Shown here: in pieces, positions 23,191 to 33,880 of the stretch
Position numbering within the stretch: position 1 is the first letter of the stretch
How the letters are laid out: every line of letters begins with the position of its first letter
Origin: Chlorokybus atmophyticus
Taxonomy: Eukaryota; Streptophyta; Chlorokybophyceae; Chlorokybales; Chlorokybaceae
NCBI GenBank assembly: GCA_009103225.1
Contig: RHPI01002438.1
Span: 932,516-996,515 of the forward strand
Length of the DNA stretch: 64,000 bases
Direction of reading: 5' to 3'
Notes under the pieces: model-generated
The model's input: the letters and a program-made list of their open reading frames with translations, nothing else
Told to the model about the DNA's origin: nothing
Databases searched by the model: none
Program-made: the position numbers and the translations under genes

Positions 23191-23752
23191 CCTGGTGGAT
23201 ACGCGCAGTGAAAGTGGTGCCATCAGTTCAGCAGTAGCATAATGCACATAACCATGCGCATTTTGACAGTCTCAATTGCAATCTCCTGATTGAGTCCATT
23301 CTTCTTTACCAGTGACGCAGCAACTTTCTTTTCCTCCACTTACAAGTCTGTTGTTTGTCGACGGATTTGCAGTTTCGCACAGCAAAGACGCGTTTTCAGC
23401 TAAGATGCGTGTGCAGCTAAGCTTACAGTTACATGACGTCGAGCGGCTAAGAATGTGCTGTCGCAATCAAAGCTATCAGCCTGTAGTGCACGCCTTGGCA
23501 GGGTTCACCCATTGCAACAGCTGATTGCAAGCAGCTAGCAACACACATTGTGACGCGGGATGACCGCTGCATGTGACAAAGCTTAGCTACAAACGCACCT
23601 GCGAGCCTTGCTTGTGGGTTACAGCAAGAATAGGAACACAGCTGACTCAGCGGTACTCAATTATAACAGCTCACTGCCCAACGCCTAACTTTCAGTATAA
23701 CATTTCTGGCAGGGGACAAGCCTCACTCAGCTAATCTCAGGGCGAGAGGCGA

Positions 23753-23790
23753 GGCTCAGCTCAGCTCAGCTCAGCTGAGCTGAGTCAGCA
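23753..23790. repeat. AGCTC pentanucleotide repeats
   Basis: Tandem AGCTC units (gctcagctcagctcagctcagc), then an inverted gagctgag piece. A shorter version lies at 30546-30596 in copy B, and related gctgagtgag words occur near 33163 in copy C. Confidence 0.8.
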
Positions 23791-24614
23791 CGCCCGCAGG
23801 CATGCAAGGAGCATGACCTCAGTCAGGATGAATGCGCCACGCGTTGGCCGCGTGACCAACACCCACCACGAACGACACTACATCACAGCCAGGCAATGCT
23901 TTACCTCCCCGCCACCGCCGCCACCGCCGCCGCCGCCGCCGTTGCTTCGCTGCCTAGTTCAAGTGACACCAGCACCAGTCAACGTCAAGAACGCTTTGCC
24001 TATGTGTTGTTCAAGCAGTGTTTCAGAAGCGGCAAGCTTTCATCCTTTGTAGAAGCAGCTTTTTGCGAAGCGCAACGCTCACATGCTTGGGTCGTCATCA
24101 ACAACCACAACCACCGACAATGCGCCTGTTGCAGGTACGTGTGGCTGTTGGGTTCCTCTTTCCATGCTGTCTGACGAGCTCCCCTGCCCCACTATGTTGG
24201 TCAGCTCAAGCAGCTGCTGCTGACTGCTGTTGCAATTGCTGCTAGCAGGCAGTGACTCTTTCACCAGGCAACTGCCACTACTGCGCCTGTTGATGTAACT
24301 GCTAGCCATACAAGCACAGTAGCGTAGGCTGTAGTGTGCAGCATTTGAGGAAACAAGGCAATCAAGCCCATGCATCCGGCTCTACTTCTGTGCCTTTGCA
24401 TGAAGAATGAGAGAACAGGTAGTGTCGTGCAATCTATGCTAGTCTTTGTTGGGTCAGCTACACGCCTCGAAGTGGGCTGTTAATTGCCTCATGCATTAAC
24501 CACTTCCTGCCTTACAACTTACATGCAAGCTTGCTGAAACAATGGTTGCTTGTGTTGGGCTTAGCATGCGGAGTCAGACAGCCCTCCTCGGTTGCAGCTG
24601 CTTGCTTGCTGTTT

Positions 24615-24798
24615 TGCAGCTTGTTCCTTAATACTTCAGCTTGCTTGGCTTGTTGGGTGTGGCTCTGTGGTGGCCACAGCAAGCTAGTGAGCGACTCTCT
24701 GCATTGCAGCTTGTTCCTTAATACTTCAGCTTGCTTGGCTTGTTGGGTGTGGCTCTGTGGTGGCCACAGCAAGCTAGTGAGCGACTCTCTGCATTGCC
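24615..24798. repeat. 90-bp tandem duplication, two nearly identical copies
   Basis: Copy one starts at 24617 and copy two at 24707, both beginning cagcttgttccttaatactt and ending gcgactctctgcattg. I saw no differences across the 90 bases until the end of copy two, so this is a recent tandem duplication. The period is a multiple of three, so an open frame passes through both copies, but no known protein is recognised. Confidence 0.93.
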
Positions 24799-26329
24799 GC
24801 AGCCGTCGGTTGGCGTTTCTTACAGTGTGGCAGTGGCTGAGTGGGCTGCTGGTGGCACTTTGTGCTCTGTGGTGAGGCTGCTGCGGCTGCATGCGTTCCC
24901 CCTGCCTCATGCAAATGAAGGTTGCATGTGCTACAGTGTTTGTTGTCCCCTTGGCTTGCGTCGTTTTTCACTGTTGACTGCTTAAAGAGCACAATGCAGC
25001 TAGCTTCATACGGCAGCTGCTTGCTGTACAAAGCAGTTCCGCACAACCGAGTTGGTACTCGCACTTATCTGAACAGATGCGACTGTCATGCTTTGTTGCA
25101 CGCTTTCTCTTGCTTCACCCATACAAATCCTGCAAGTGGCATGCTGACGTCTTGAACCGACAACCACATGCAGCCTTCAGCACCACTGCATCTAACTGAA
25201 ACTCATGGGTTTGCACTTGGCGCATGATGCTGGTTGCTAAAATGTACCCAACTTTTTTGTTATTGTGGCATCGGGCAGGACCTCACGCTCTAGCTTTGAA
25301 CAGGTGCCATAGCGCGCACGTTAAGCAGCCGGCCTGCACACGCACGCGCTTGTGGGCATCGGGTCTACTACCTTCACGATCGCAGCTGTCGCATGTAAGA
25401 GCACTTGTCAAATCACTATCTCATACACTCAACGGAGCTCACACGCACTGCTAGCTCACTGCCAGCTGCTTGCCAGTATCAGACAGCGGTTGACTTAGGC
25501 ATGTGTATGCAGCATATCAGACAGCACCACGATGCCCCCCGTCACACCGCATTGTGTTACACTAAACATTCACAGCTGTTGTGGTGAAAGGCTTGCTGTT
25601 GATCTTGTCTCTTTGCTTTGCAGGCATCATGCTGGTGATTGCTCTGCTTGAGGCTGATTGAGGTGCCACTGAGGTACTCTTTGATGAAAGCGAACATGGG
25701 TATAGCTTTCTCGTGTGCATCAAACATCAGAGCGCTGCCGGAATTGCGTGCGCATGACTTCAGAGGTGCGTTCAATATGCTTCCTGCACTCATGAGTTAA
25801 CCATTCCCACTTTCTGCTTACATATCTTGCTATGTGTGCAGGTATGTGGCCCCGTGCAACATGTCAAGCTCACGCAAGACCAACAGCGCGAGCATTTGGC
25901 ACAAGAACCTCCTTGAACAACACCTGGAAGATGTTGTTCCTGTTACGAGAGCGAGAGTATCAGAGTGTAGCACCGCATGCAGCAAGTTGCCGACGTGCGG
26001 TACGCAAGCATACGCACGTGTGTGCTCTGCTCCCAACATTCACTTCATGCATCTTTGGCCCCTCTGCAGATCTGGTTAAGTGGTGTTGCTTGGCTTCTCG
26101 ACGTGTGACGGATGACGCAGCGTTGAAGTTAAGGGAGATGTGGGCGGGTGTTTGTGTGTCTGTCTCCTTTGATGCTCGCACTGCAAAGCTGACTGCGTTT
26201 AGTGCACGTTGCTCTGGTGTTTTTGCAACATGGGTGTTTGATATCAGTGCTAAGACGGTGAGGTCCGCACGCGTGTGGGTGCCCTTCACGCATACACCAT
26301 GTCGAGCCCCGCGTGCTGTAAGTTGCACT

Positions 26330-26480
26330 TCAACAACACTCACTCTCACTCTCTCTCTCACGCACATGCACACGCACACGCACTTGCGCTGTCTCATACA
26401 TTCACACTCTCACACTCACACACTTGCTTCCACGCTGTGTTTCACCCTCACACGCTCTCTCACTCACACTCTCACTCTTT
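26330..26480. repeat. CACTCT / CACACG low-complexity tract
   Basis: A mixed CA and CT repeat tract. It gives long artificial open frames rich in His, Thr, Ser and Leu, which are not called as genes. Confidence 0.85.
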
Positions 26481-26754
26481 CCGTGACACTCGCTGCTTTC
26501 ACATACTGTGGTTCTCGCTCGCGACGATAAAACAACGAGAAGGGGCATGCGGACTACAACATTAATATAGAATGGGCCACGACCCCATCGTGCAGGTTGT
26601 GTGTCCTCATCATCCTAGAGGGGGAGGATGAGGTTAAAGAATGCGTGTGGTGCCTGTATGTGGTGTATATTGCAAAGGAAAAGCGGCACGGGTTCATGCA
26701 CCACAAGAAGGTGTGTGCTTGCAGATGCATGCCTGGGGCGCACTCTCGTGCTGG

Positions 26755-26802
26755 AGTATGCGTTGTATACGTGCATGTGAATGCACGTATACAACGCATA
26801 CT
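26755..26802. repeat. Perfect hairpin, 22-bp arms and 4-nt loop
   Basis: The left arm 26755-26776 (agtatgcgttgtatacgtgc...) is the exact reverse complement of 26781-26802, separated by gtga. The flanks do not continue the pairing. The core tgtatac/gtataca and terminal words are palindromic themselves. Possible small-RNA precursor, tiny MITE or palindromic insertion; no support for any one. Confidence 0.9.
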
Positions 26803-27614
26803 TACATGAGTACAATTTGCTTTCTTGGTACGCACAGAAACCTGACCACACGCACATGCACACACAAGGATACACGTGCTTACACGCGCACGCGCACACA
26901 CTTACGAGCATATGTGTGTTTGCGTGGGCGACTTGCAAGCCGCTTGCAGGGCCTGAGGCCAATACACCCCCACCTACGCATGCAGGCAGTGAGGGCCTCC
27001 GCTCTGATCACAAACGGTCAGTTCTTGATCAACATATGAATTGTGTTGGCGGTGGTGACAAGCATAGCAATCGTCACAATGATGACTACTCGCGTCTTCT
27101 TTGTAGACACATCCCAACCACAACATTGCGTTCTGTGAGGCATGAAAGGTCTCTAACGGCATGCAGGGACCGTTTTATGGTTGGCAACGGCTGCGTGTTC
27201 CGCCGCAACGGTAGGTAGTGTACACTGTGATATTACGCAACATGATGGTCATGTTGACACATGTACACGTGCACATGCACACCGTCATAATGATCGTTGC
27301 CAGCCGCACATGCGCCAACAACATCAACCACTCCATACGTGTCCCCGAGCACCGCCAGCTAAACACAACATAGAAGTTGCTGCGCGTGTGCGTGTGCGTG
27401 CGTACGCGCTCGCATGCGTGTGTGCGCATGCGCGTGCGTGTATGTATGGCGCTTACAACGTATGGTCCTTGCATCACTGGTCAGAGAAGCTATCAATTGC
27501 CAACATGATGCGTTGTCTTGTGCACACGAACACCCATTTCGCGCACTCGCAGTATTGCCCAAGTGGAGGGCAGGGCAGCGCAGGTCCTCAGCTTTGACGG
27601 TAAGTCCACAGTCC

Positions 27615-27775
27615 CGGAGGACCAGAGCGGGTGGGAGAACCCCACCCCAAACAGGGATGGAGTGTTTGCCAACATAATAAACTACGAGTGCCAACATTGA
27701 GCTAGTATCTCGAAAATGCACAACGTAGCAGTTTGTATACGTGGCATTGTGGCTGTCATGCGTGCATGGAATTTG
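27615..27775 (+). repeat. Segment with inverted copy at about 31385-31525
   Basis: Shared in opposite orientation with 31385-31525: gaccagagcg.gtgggagaac, ccccaccc, gcacaacgtagc.gtttgtat and gtggctgtcatgcgtgcatg. Similarity by eye is about 75-80 percent with small gaps. Confidence 0.7.
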
Positions 27776-27959
27776 TGTCGATAGCGGCTGCAGCTGCCGG
27801 GTAGTTGCAGTCGCACACGTTCACGTGTGTTCGTATTTGCAGTTGTGTGCAGTTGTGCAGTGTGGTAGGCATGGAGCCAAGTATGTGTCAGTACTTGAAC
27901 TCTTGCTGTTCTAGTGATGAGAGAGTGTCGATGCATGGTACAACCCGCACGCACCTGTG

Positions 27960-28115
27960 CACGCAAGTTGGGGGAGAAGGCGTTTGCACAACAATATACA
28001 GGACGCTTGGGAGGATGACTCATGTGCGTGGGTCGGGTCCACGCCATACGCACGCAAGGCACACTACGCAGTTATTAGTAAGAACAGAGTGTTGTCAAAA
28101 GCCACAACATGACTA
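27960..28115 (+). repeat. Segment with direct copy at about 31045-31185
   Basis: Both have gg.gaaggcgt.tgca or g.gagagggcgtatgca followed by acaaca, then gcaaggca.c, agtgttrtc.raagccacaaca. The two copies are in the same orientation, while the neighbouring pair (27615/31385) is inverted, so the block has been rearranged after duplication. Confidence 0.6.
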
Positions 28116-28589
28116 GTGGTACAGGTGGCGCTGGTGCAGGTAACCACGATTGCAACGTGTGCGTACATGACTGACAGAGGGGCGTAGATGTAGGTGTAGG
28201 AGTAGAGTAGGTAGCCCAGTGGTCGCATATGTAGTAAGAGGTGAGTGTGTTCTGCAGGCTGTTGCATGCGTGGTGTGATCTGAATGGGCATACCCCTCTC
28301 GCATTTTCTGTACACATGTGCGCTCACAGCACCAACGCTGAAGCCTTATTGCCGCGCCCATACGTGCGTATGCAGTACTCGTTTCTCTCCTCCTTATGCT
28401 GCACCTACCAACATGAAGCATTCGCAATAGAGGTTGCAAGGGTATGACTGTTAACAGAACGACTCGTTTTGGATAGCAACGGATTGTGTTCCGTCCTGAA
28501 CATTGTAGCACTGTTATTATTGAGTGGGTTGGATTGTTGATAAGTAGTAAGGAACCCCTGCTTCCTACGGCCTGCCGGCCTGCCCGTAT

Positions 28590-28653
28590 AGCACTGCCCC
28601 AAGGATGACATAGGCTAGTGTCACACTACCCTATGTCATCCTTTGGGCAATGC
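28590..28653. repeat. Near-perfect 64-bp inverted repeat
   Basis: Bases 28590-28621 pair with 28622-28653 over about 31 positions with only two or three mismatches. Arms contain ccaaggatgacatagg on the left and cctatgtcatcctttgg on the right, with tagtgtcacacta at the centre. There is almost no loop, so it would form a long cruciform or, as RNA, a tight hairpin. Confidence 0.88.
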
Positions 28654-29189
28654 TAAAATAGCTGCAGCCCCTTGTGCACTTGTTGGCCCCTATCCGTGCT
28701 GAGGTAGGGCAGTGACGGCCGTGGCTTTGTGCATGGAGTGGTTGCGACAAAAACGTCAAGCATGCACCCGTATCACAGTTGCAACGCAGCCCAACCTTAA
28801 AAAACACTTCAACACATACAAATGTACACGGTTCTACAACTCAGCGCCAGTCACTACCAACACATCAGCGTGTCGCACTGCTGGCACTACTGGCACACGC
28901 CACGCGCCGCGCACGCACATCCACCTACGACGCACAAAACAGCAACAGCTGAGGTTTTGTGTGGTAGGCGTTGGCAGCGCTTGCATCCCTGCCCTACCTA
29001 CCATCTGTCGAGAGGTTTACATGCACTACATAAGCACCTCCGCTCTTTTGCCAAGCAAGCGACTGCAGCTGCAGGTGGAACACGAGGTGGGGAAGTCGCT
29101 TCACTACATGCTGCAGCTGTACTGAAGCGTCGCGTCTGTGCTGTTGTGTGTCACACACGGTGACCACAACATCAACAGGACTCTGGGCT

Positions 29190-29856
29190 TGGATGGCTCT
29201 TCAAAGCAGCTTGACAGCCAGCATAAGCAACAGCCACAGTGCCTACATGGCTTTCCATCTTCCCCGTATAGCAGCCACTGCACAAACTTTAGCTGCGTTT
29301 GCAGCAACACTGTTGGGCGTGGGCACAGGAGTAGCAAAGCCAGGGCTTGTCCGATGCAGCAGCTCTCCATCTGCAACTCTTACGGCGAAGCCATGGATAA
29401 TATCCGGGAACCCCAGCTTTTCACACCCAACTCACCCCTTAGCTGCAGCTGTTTGTCGAACTCAGCTTCACGAGCATAGCTTTGAAGGAACTGGCCGCTG
29501 ACGTCCCCTTGGTACATGAACATGCTTGTCCAAGTCAGCGGTTCTGCTTGTGAGAGTCAATTGCGATCACCTAGCATCGCCATTGCAAAGCCGAATGCGA
29601 ACACTTGTGGCTGAGTCTTCAGTTCTTGCATGCGGTCATGGCACACGCGCACGAGGGTCTTCATCTCTTTATGCATGTTGGTGGGCCAGCGCTGGTCGTA
29701 GTCAAATTCTGCATCTGCAGCTGCTTGTCTCTAGGTCCTGTTTACACAGGCAGCCACCGCTCGCACACGCGGGCTCAGCTGCTTGTGAATCATGAACAAC
29801 AGGTCGCCATATGCTGCTACAGCTTCGGATAGCATGGGACAGCCTGCTGCCTGCAT
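29190..29856 (-). pseudogene. F-box-like family copy B, inactivated
   Basis: The frame from 29856 begins MQAAGCPMLSEAVAAYGDLL and continues to KQLSPRVRAVAACVNRT. At 29731-29733 a TAG stands where copies A and C have the tryptophan of the F-box. Homology goes on in frame (RQAAADAEFDYDQRWP, one codon shorter than A) to a second stop at 29557-29559, and a frame shift follows near 29400. Later pieces such as FAVRVADGELLH are still readable in another frame. Two stops and a frame shift in a well-aligned copy show a pseudogene. Confidence 0.85.
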
Positions 29857-30860
29857 CCTGCTCGGAGCACGCAGTCACGCAGTCAGAAGCAGTGCCATGT
29901 GTTGCAAATTAGCTGTGGTGCACACAACCATGTGCACGTGCGACCTAACAGTCTCAGAGAGGACGTTCTTCGCATTCCATTCTCTACCATACATGATGAC
30001 CATGTCAGCAACTCTTTGCTATGCAAGAAGTATTAGCAAAAAATGCAGAAGTGTTAACATGACAACCATGTCCCGGCCATTCAGACAACGCACTGTTGTT
30101 GTGCGGTCGTCCCAGTCAACATAGCGTACGCAAAGTGCACATGACCAGCTCCCTCAGGTGGCACTGACGGCTGTCGTGGTCAACACTGGCTCCGGCATGC
30201 TGTTTTCATTGACATTGATGAATCGTGTCTAGTCTTACAATCCAAGCGAAGCTTACATGTACAGTTGCATGCACCCGACGTCAAGCGGCTAAGTTGTGAG
30301 CTGTCGCAACCAAAGCTACCAATCCGCCGTGCATGCCTTGATAGGTAATTACAGCTGCTGCGCCAGCAACAAACCTAGCAGCTAGCACCACGCACTTTGA
30401 CTGACGTGAACGCTGCATGTCACAATGACAAACTGGCTACAAGCGCACCTGCGAGGCTGGCGCGTGGGGCGGAGCGCAAATCCTGACTGCTCGACCACAA
30501 GACAGCACTCTGCTCAACGCCTAGCTTTCAGCAAAAAAACACAAGGCTCACTCAGCTAAGCTCAGGGCGTGAAGTTCAGCTCAGAACAGCAAGTAATTTG
30601 GCTGCATACACTCAGATTTTCTGCCTGCCTGTCTGCATAACGCTGAGTGCGCTGGATCCACTACGGGGAGCACAGCGTTTACCATATGACAACACCCACC
30701 CGAACAATACTACATCACAGCTCAGTGCCTTACCTCCCTGCCGCCCCCGCCACCACCACTGCCGCCGCCGCCGCCGCCGTCCCTGCCTTGCATGCAAGTG
30801 GCAACGGCAGGCAGTGACTGTGCTTGAGGGTTGTCGTGAACAATACCAAACAGCAACGAA
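29190..30860 (-). repeat. Duplicated segment B (pseudogene plus upstream flank)
   Basis: Upstream flank landmarks match segment A in the same orientation: gacgtcaagcggctaag near 30280 (23433 in A), gctcactcagctaagctcag near 30547, acaacacccaccc near 30689, tacatcacagctc, and a (CCG)n tract at about 30735-30782. The segment is about 6.7-6.9 kb from A. Confidence 0.75.
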
Positions 30861-32899
30861 CACCTTTTTGGCATGCAAGATGGAGAGGACACTGCTGCTG
30901 CTATACTCTGTAGCCGCAACTGCTGTTACTGCGTGCACAGGGTGAAAACCAATCTCTAGCAAAGTGGATATCGTGCATGGGGTGTAGGCCTATGTGGCAT
31001 TGTGTCACTGCATTGACACAATGCCAAACAGGTGCAACACATGAGGGCGGAGAGGGCGTATGCAGAACAACAAGCACGACGATAAAGCAGGCAAGCAATG
31101 CGCACAAGCGGCACACTGCAAGGCACCGTTGTTTTGTGATAAGCAAGTGTTATCGGAAGCCACAACACATGATCTGCAAGCAATGGTAACGAATGCCGTT
31201 CACAGATGGCAAACTCTGTAGGATTGAACTGGAAGCGGTTTTGGCAGGCACAGCTTTGCAAGTGTCAACAGCCTGTTAATTATGAAAGCTGCTGAGCAGT
31301 ATACAGCGATAGCTTGTTGTCGTTGTGCAACACTCTCTCCGTCCTCTTGAATGCGTGCGTGCACAGGCGCGTGTGGATTGTCTCATGCATTGTCCCATGC
31401 ACGCATGACAGCCACGTTGCCACGTATACAAACCGCTACGTTGTGCATGTAGCTAGTCAGCCAACATGCTACCACACACTCGACCCCCATTTGGGTGGGG
31501 TTCTCCCATTCGCTCTGGTCCGTCACGTGCGTGTAACGGTTACACGCACGCGCTCGCGCCGCAGCCTGCAAGCGCACACACACACACAGACACACACATA
31601 TACACACACGCACTTACGCACGCACGCACGCACGCACGCAGCCACTCCTATTTTGTATTGATCTTTACCTTCCGACCAGTGACGGGAGGAGTCCAAGGCG
31701 TTTGGCTGTGGTGCTCGGGAAGGGTACGTGGTTGATCATGATGTTGTTGATGTTGCGGGCGCATGTGGCGAGGACGATGGCGGCGGTGTGTGTGCGTGTG
31801 CGTGAGAGTGATGGCGAGTGAGAGCGCGACAGTGAGGGTGAGGGTGCAAATGCGTGTGAAGTGGTGTTCTGCTGTGAGCGCCTGATTGAATGTCGGCCAG
31901 TAACGCAAGCTTCCGCAGCAGGCAGAGTCACCTCCTCCTGCGGACACCTGTGACATTCAACAAATTGTTCAAGTTGAAGAGCAACTCCACTGGAGTTGTA
32001 CGCTGAGCGCAAGGGGTGCGACACTGTATATGCGCGAAGGGCACCCACACGCGTGCGAACCTCATCGCCTTAGCGATGGTTTGAAACACCCATCTGTGTA
32101 AGAACAACAGAGGAACGTGCATTTCTGGTCTGGTCACGCGGAGAGAGAGCGTGCGCTGCGTGGGTGTTGATGGGGTGGTGGTGGTGGTGGTGGGCACACA
32201 AAGGCACAGATACTACTGCGTACGAGGAGACAAAGTGCGTGCATGCCAACACACATACATGCCAGATGAACGAAGCCGGCATGTGCCACAGCATGTGTGC
32301 GCATGAAAGCCAACAGTCTTAGTGGTTCACAAGCATGCCTGCCAGCAGACCTGTGAAGAGCTTTGAGAAGCTCACTGCTGGCTCCTGGCTGAGGGCGTTG
32401 CTTCCAACGGATAGCCTCCAACAAGGCTACGTTGGTGCCAGCAGGAGGCGGCATACTAGGTCGTGGTTCCTAACAGGTTGGCTACCCTACTTGCTGCACT
32501 GCTTCAGATCCCATCACACAGCACATAGGGCACGTAGTTAAGAGTTAGGAAGAACCCGGGGTGGTGTTAATTAACTGTATGTGGGCTGCTGTTGTATGTG
32601 CCTGACGTGCGTGGATGCTGCTGCTATAGGACACAACCTGCCTGTGCACGTGTGATTATACGGTCTATACCCTATGTACACAGCAAGAGAAGAAGCAGGC
32701 GCCCTGAGCTCCTAGGACAACAAAAACACCAAACCCCACAATGCAAAGGGACGTCACACAGACACACTTGCAGGTCGGTTGCTAGTTCTGTTCTTTTCAA
32801 CATTGGTGTTGTTAACGACAACCCCAAGCATGTAGACAAGCAGGTGAGAGCTTGCCGCTTGTGACAAGGGTTTGAGCAGTCACCTTTTTGAGCAAAGCG
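30861..32899. other. Repeat-rich intergenic block between F-box copies B and C
   Basis: Contains partners of the 27615 and 27960 segments, a CA/CG-rich tract at 31570-31640 (acacacacaca, then cgcacgcacgcacgcacgca), a GTGA-rich tract at 31790-31850, and a GGT run at 32170-32190. Open frames here derive from these tracts. The minus-strand peptide FARVWVPFA near 32050 matches ARVWVPFTH near 26263. No gene is called. Confidence 0.5.
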
Positions 32900-33880
32900 T
32901 CACAGTGACTGATGCCGGTGCTACTTGCATGCACAAGGCAGCGAAGCAACGGCGGCGGCGGCGGCGGCGGGGAGGTAAGGCGTTGCTGGCCTGTACCGGA
33001 GTGTCGTTTGGGTGGGTGTTGTCATGTGGCTAAGGATGTTCTATACATGTGGTGGATCAACCCAGTCAGCGTTGCATGCGTCTGCAGGGCGAGGATTGTC
33101 GCCTCACTCAGCGTGAGGACCATATGCATGCTGCCGTGCTGAGCTTAGCCTAACGCCCCTGTTCTCAGCTGAGTGAGAGAGCCTTGACTCCTCTGGCTAA
33201 AGCATTACGGAAAAGCTAGGGGTTGGGTGCTGTGTTGTTCAAGCAATCAGCTGTCTTGCTGCGACCCACAAGGAAGGCTCGCAGGTGAGCTTGCACTAAG
33301 CTGTGTGTCACATGCAGCAATTACCTTGCGTCACAGAGCTTGTTGCTATTTCAACTATTGCTGCGATAGCAGCTGATAGGGCAACTCAAGCAGTTGCTAC
33401 CGCAGCATTATGTTGAACCCTGTGAAGGCATGCACTATGCACAGACTGAAAGCTATGGCTACGACAGCTGAATTCTTCACCGCTGGATACTTAGCCGCGC
33501 AACGTCAGGTCTATGCAATTATGGCTGTAAGCTGTCAGTTGCCAGCTTACATTGTAAGCTGGCAACTGGCAGCTTCGCTTAGTTTGAGTAGGACATATAC
33601 CAACGAGTCAGTGAGACAGCATGCGCCGAAGTCAGTAGTGACCACGCAAATTGTCAGTCGGGAAACTAGTCTTGTATACTTTGGGCATGCATGATGACTG
33701 TGGGACTGTGCGCTGCACAACGACAGTGCGTTGCTACATCTGGATCAAGAAATAAGAATGTACTGAGTTGGGAAGTGCTCTGAAATTGTCAGGTTGCACG
33801 TGGTTGTGTGCGCCACGAGGCACTACTGAACAGATGGCACTACTTTTCGACTGTGTAACTGCGTGACTGTTTCAAGCAGG
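32900..33880. repeat. Duplicated segment C flank, inverted relative to A and B
   Basis: Read on the minus strand, 33030-32900 shows acaacacccacccaaacgac, ttacctccccgcc, a (CCG)n tract (32949-32971 on plus as GGC) and ttgcttcgctgcc, as in segment A. Words such as caaggaaggctcgcaggtg near 33270 correspond to gcgaggctggc or gcgagccttgc in the other copies. It lies directly upstream of F-box copy C. Confidence 0.72.
33529..33575. repeat. Hairpin with 22-bp arms, one mismatch, 3-nt loop
   Basis: The left arm 33529-33550 (aagctgtcagttgccagctt...) pairs with 33554-33575 with one mismatch that would be a G-U pair in RNA. It lies about 300 bp upstream of the start of F-box copy C and has no counterpart seen in copies A and B. 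Confidence 0.88.

Larger units (their letters stand above)
22594..24000 (-). repeat. Duplicated segment A: F-box-like gene plus its upstream region
   Basis: Beyond the coding frame, the upstream DNA matches copies B (about 29190-30860) and C (about 32900-34561, opposite strand). Shared landmarks are an AGCTCAGCTCAGC tract (23753-23790 here), ACACCCACC, TACATCACAGC, and a (CCG)n tract (about 23908-23942) followed by ttgcttcgctgcc. Duplication therefore included promoter and flank, not just the gene. Confidence 0.75.
24001..29189. other. Repeat-rich intergenic block without supported genes
   Basis: The block contains many short open frames, mostly created by CA/GT-rich low-complexity DNA (26330-26480, 26840-26930, 27360-27440). 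Specific elements inside it are listed separately: a 90-bp tandem duplication, perfect hairpins, and pieces also present at 30.9-32.2 kb. The longest frame (25832-26530) runs into a CACTCT repeat and shows no known domain. A shared peptide, ARVWVPF, is encoded near 26263 and, on the minus strand, near 32050, marking another duplicated module of unknown nature. Confidence 0.5.

Noticed and set aside
25832-26530. 232-codon open frame
   Set aside because: The second half is a CACTCT repeat translation and the first half has no recognised domain. It was kept only as part of a duplicated module.
28712-29125. 137-codon plus-strand open frame
   Set aside because: No recognisable domain, basic low-complexity composition, and it sits in the duplicated repeat block.
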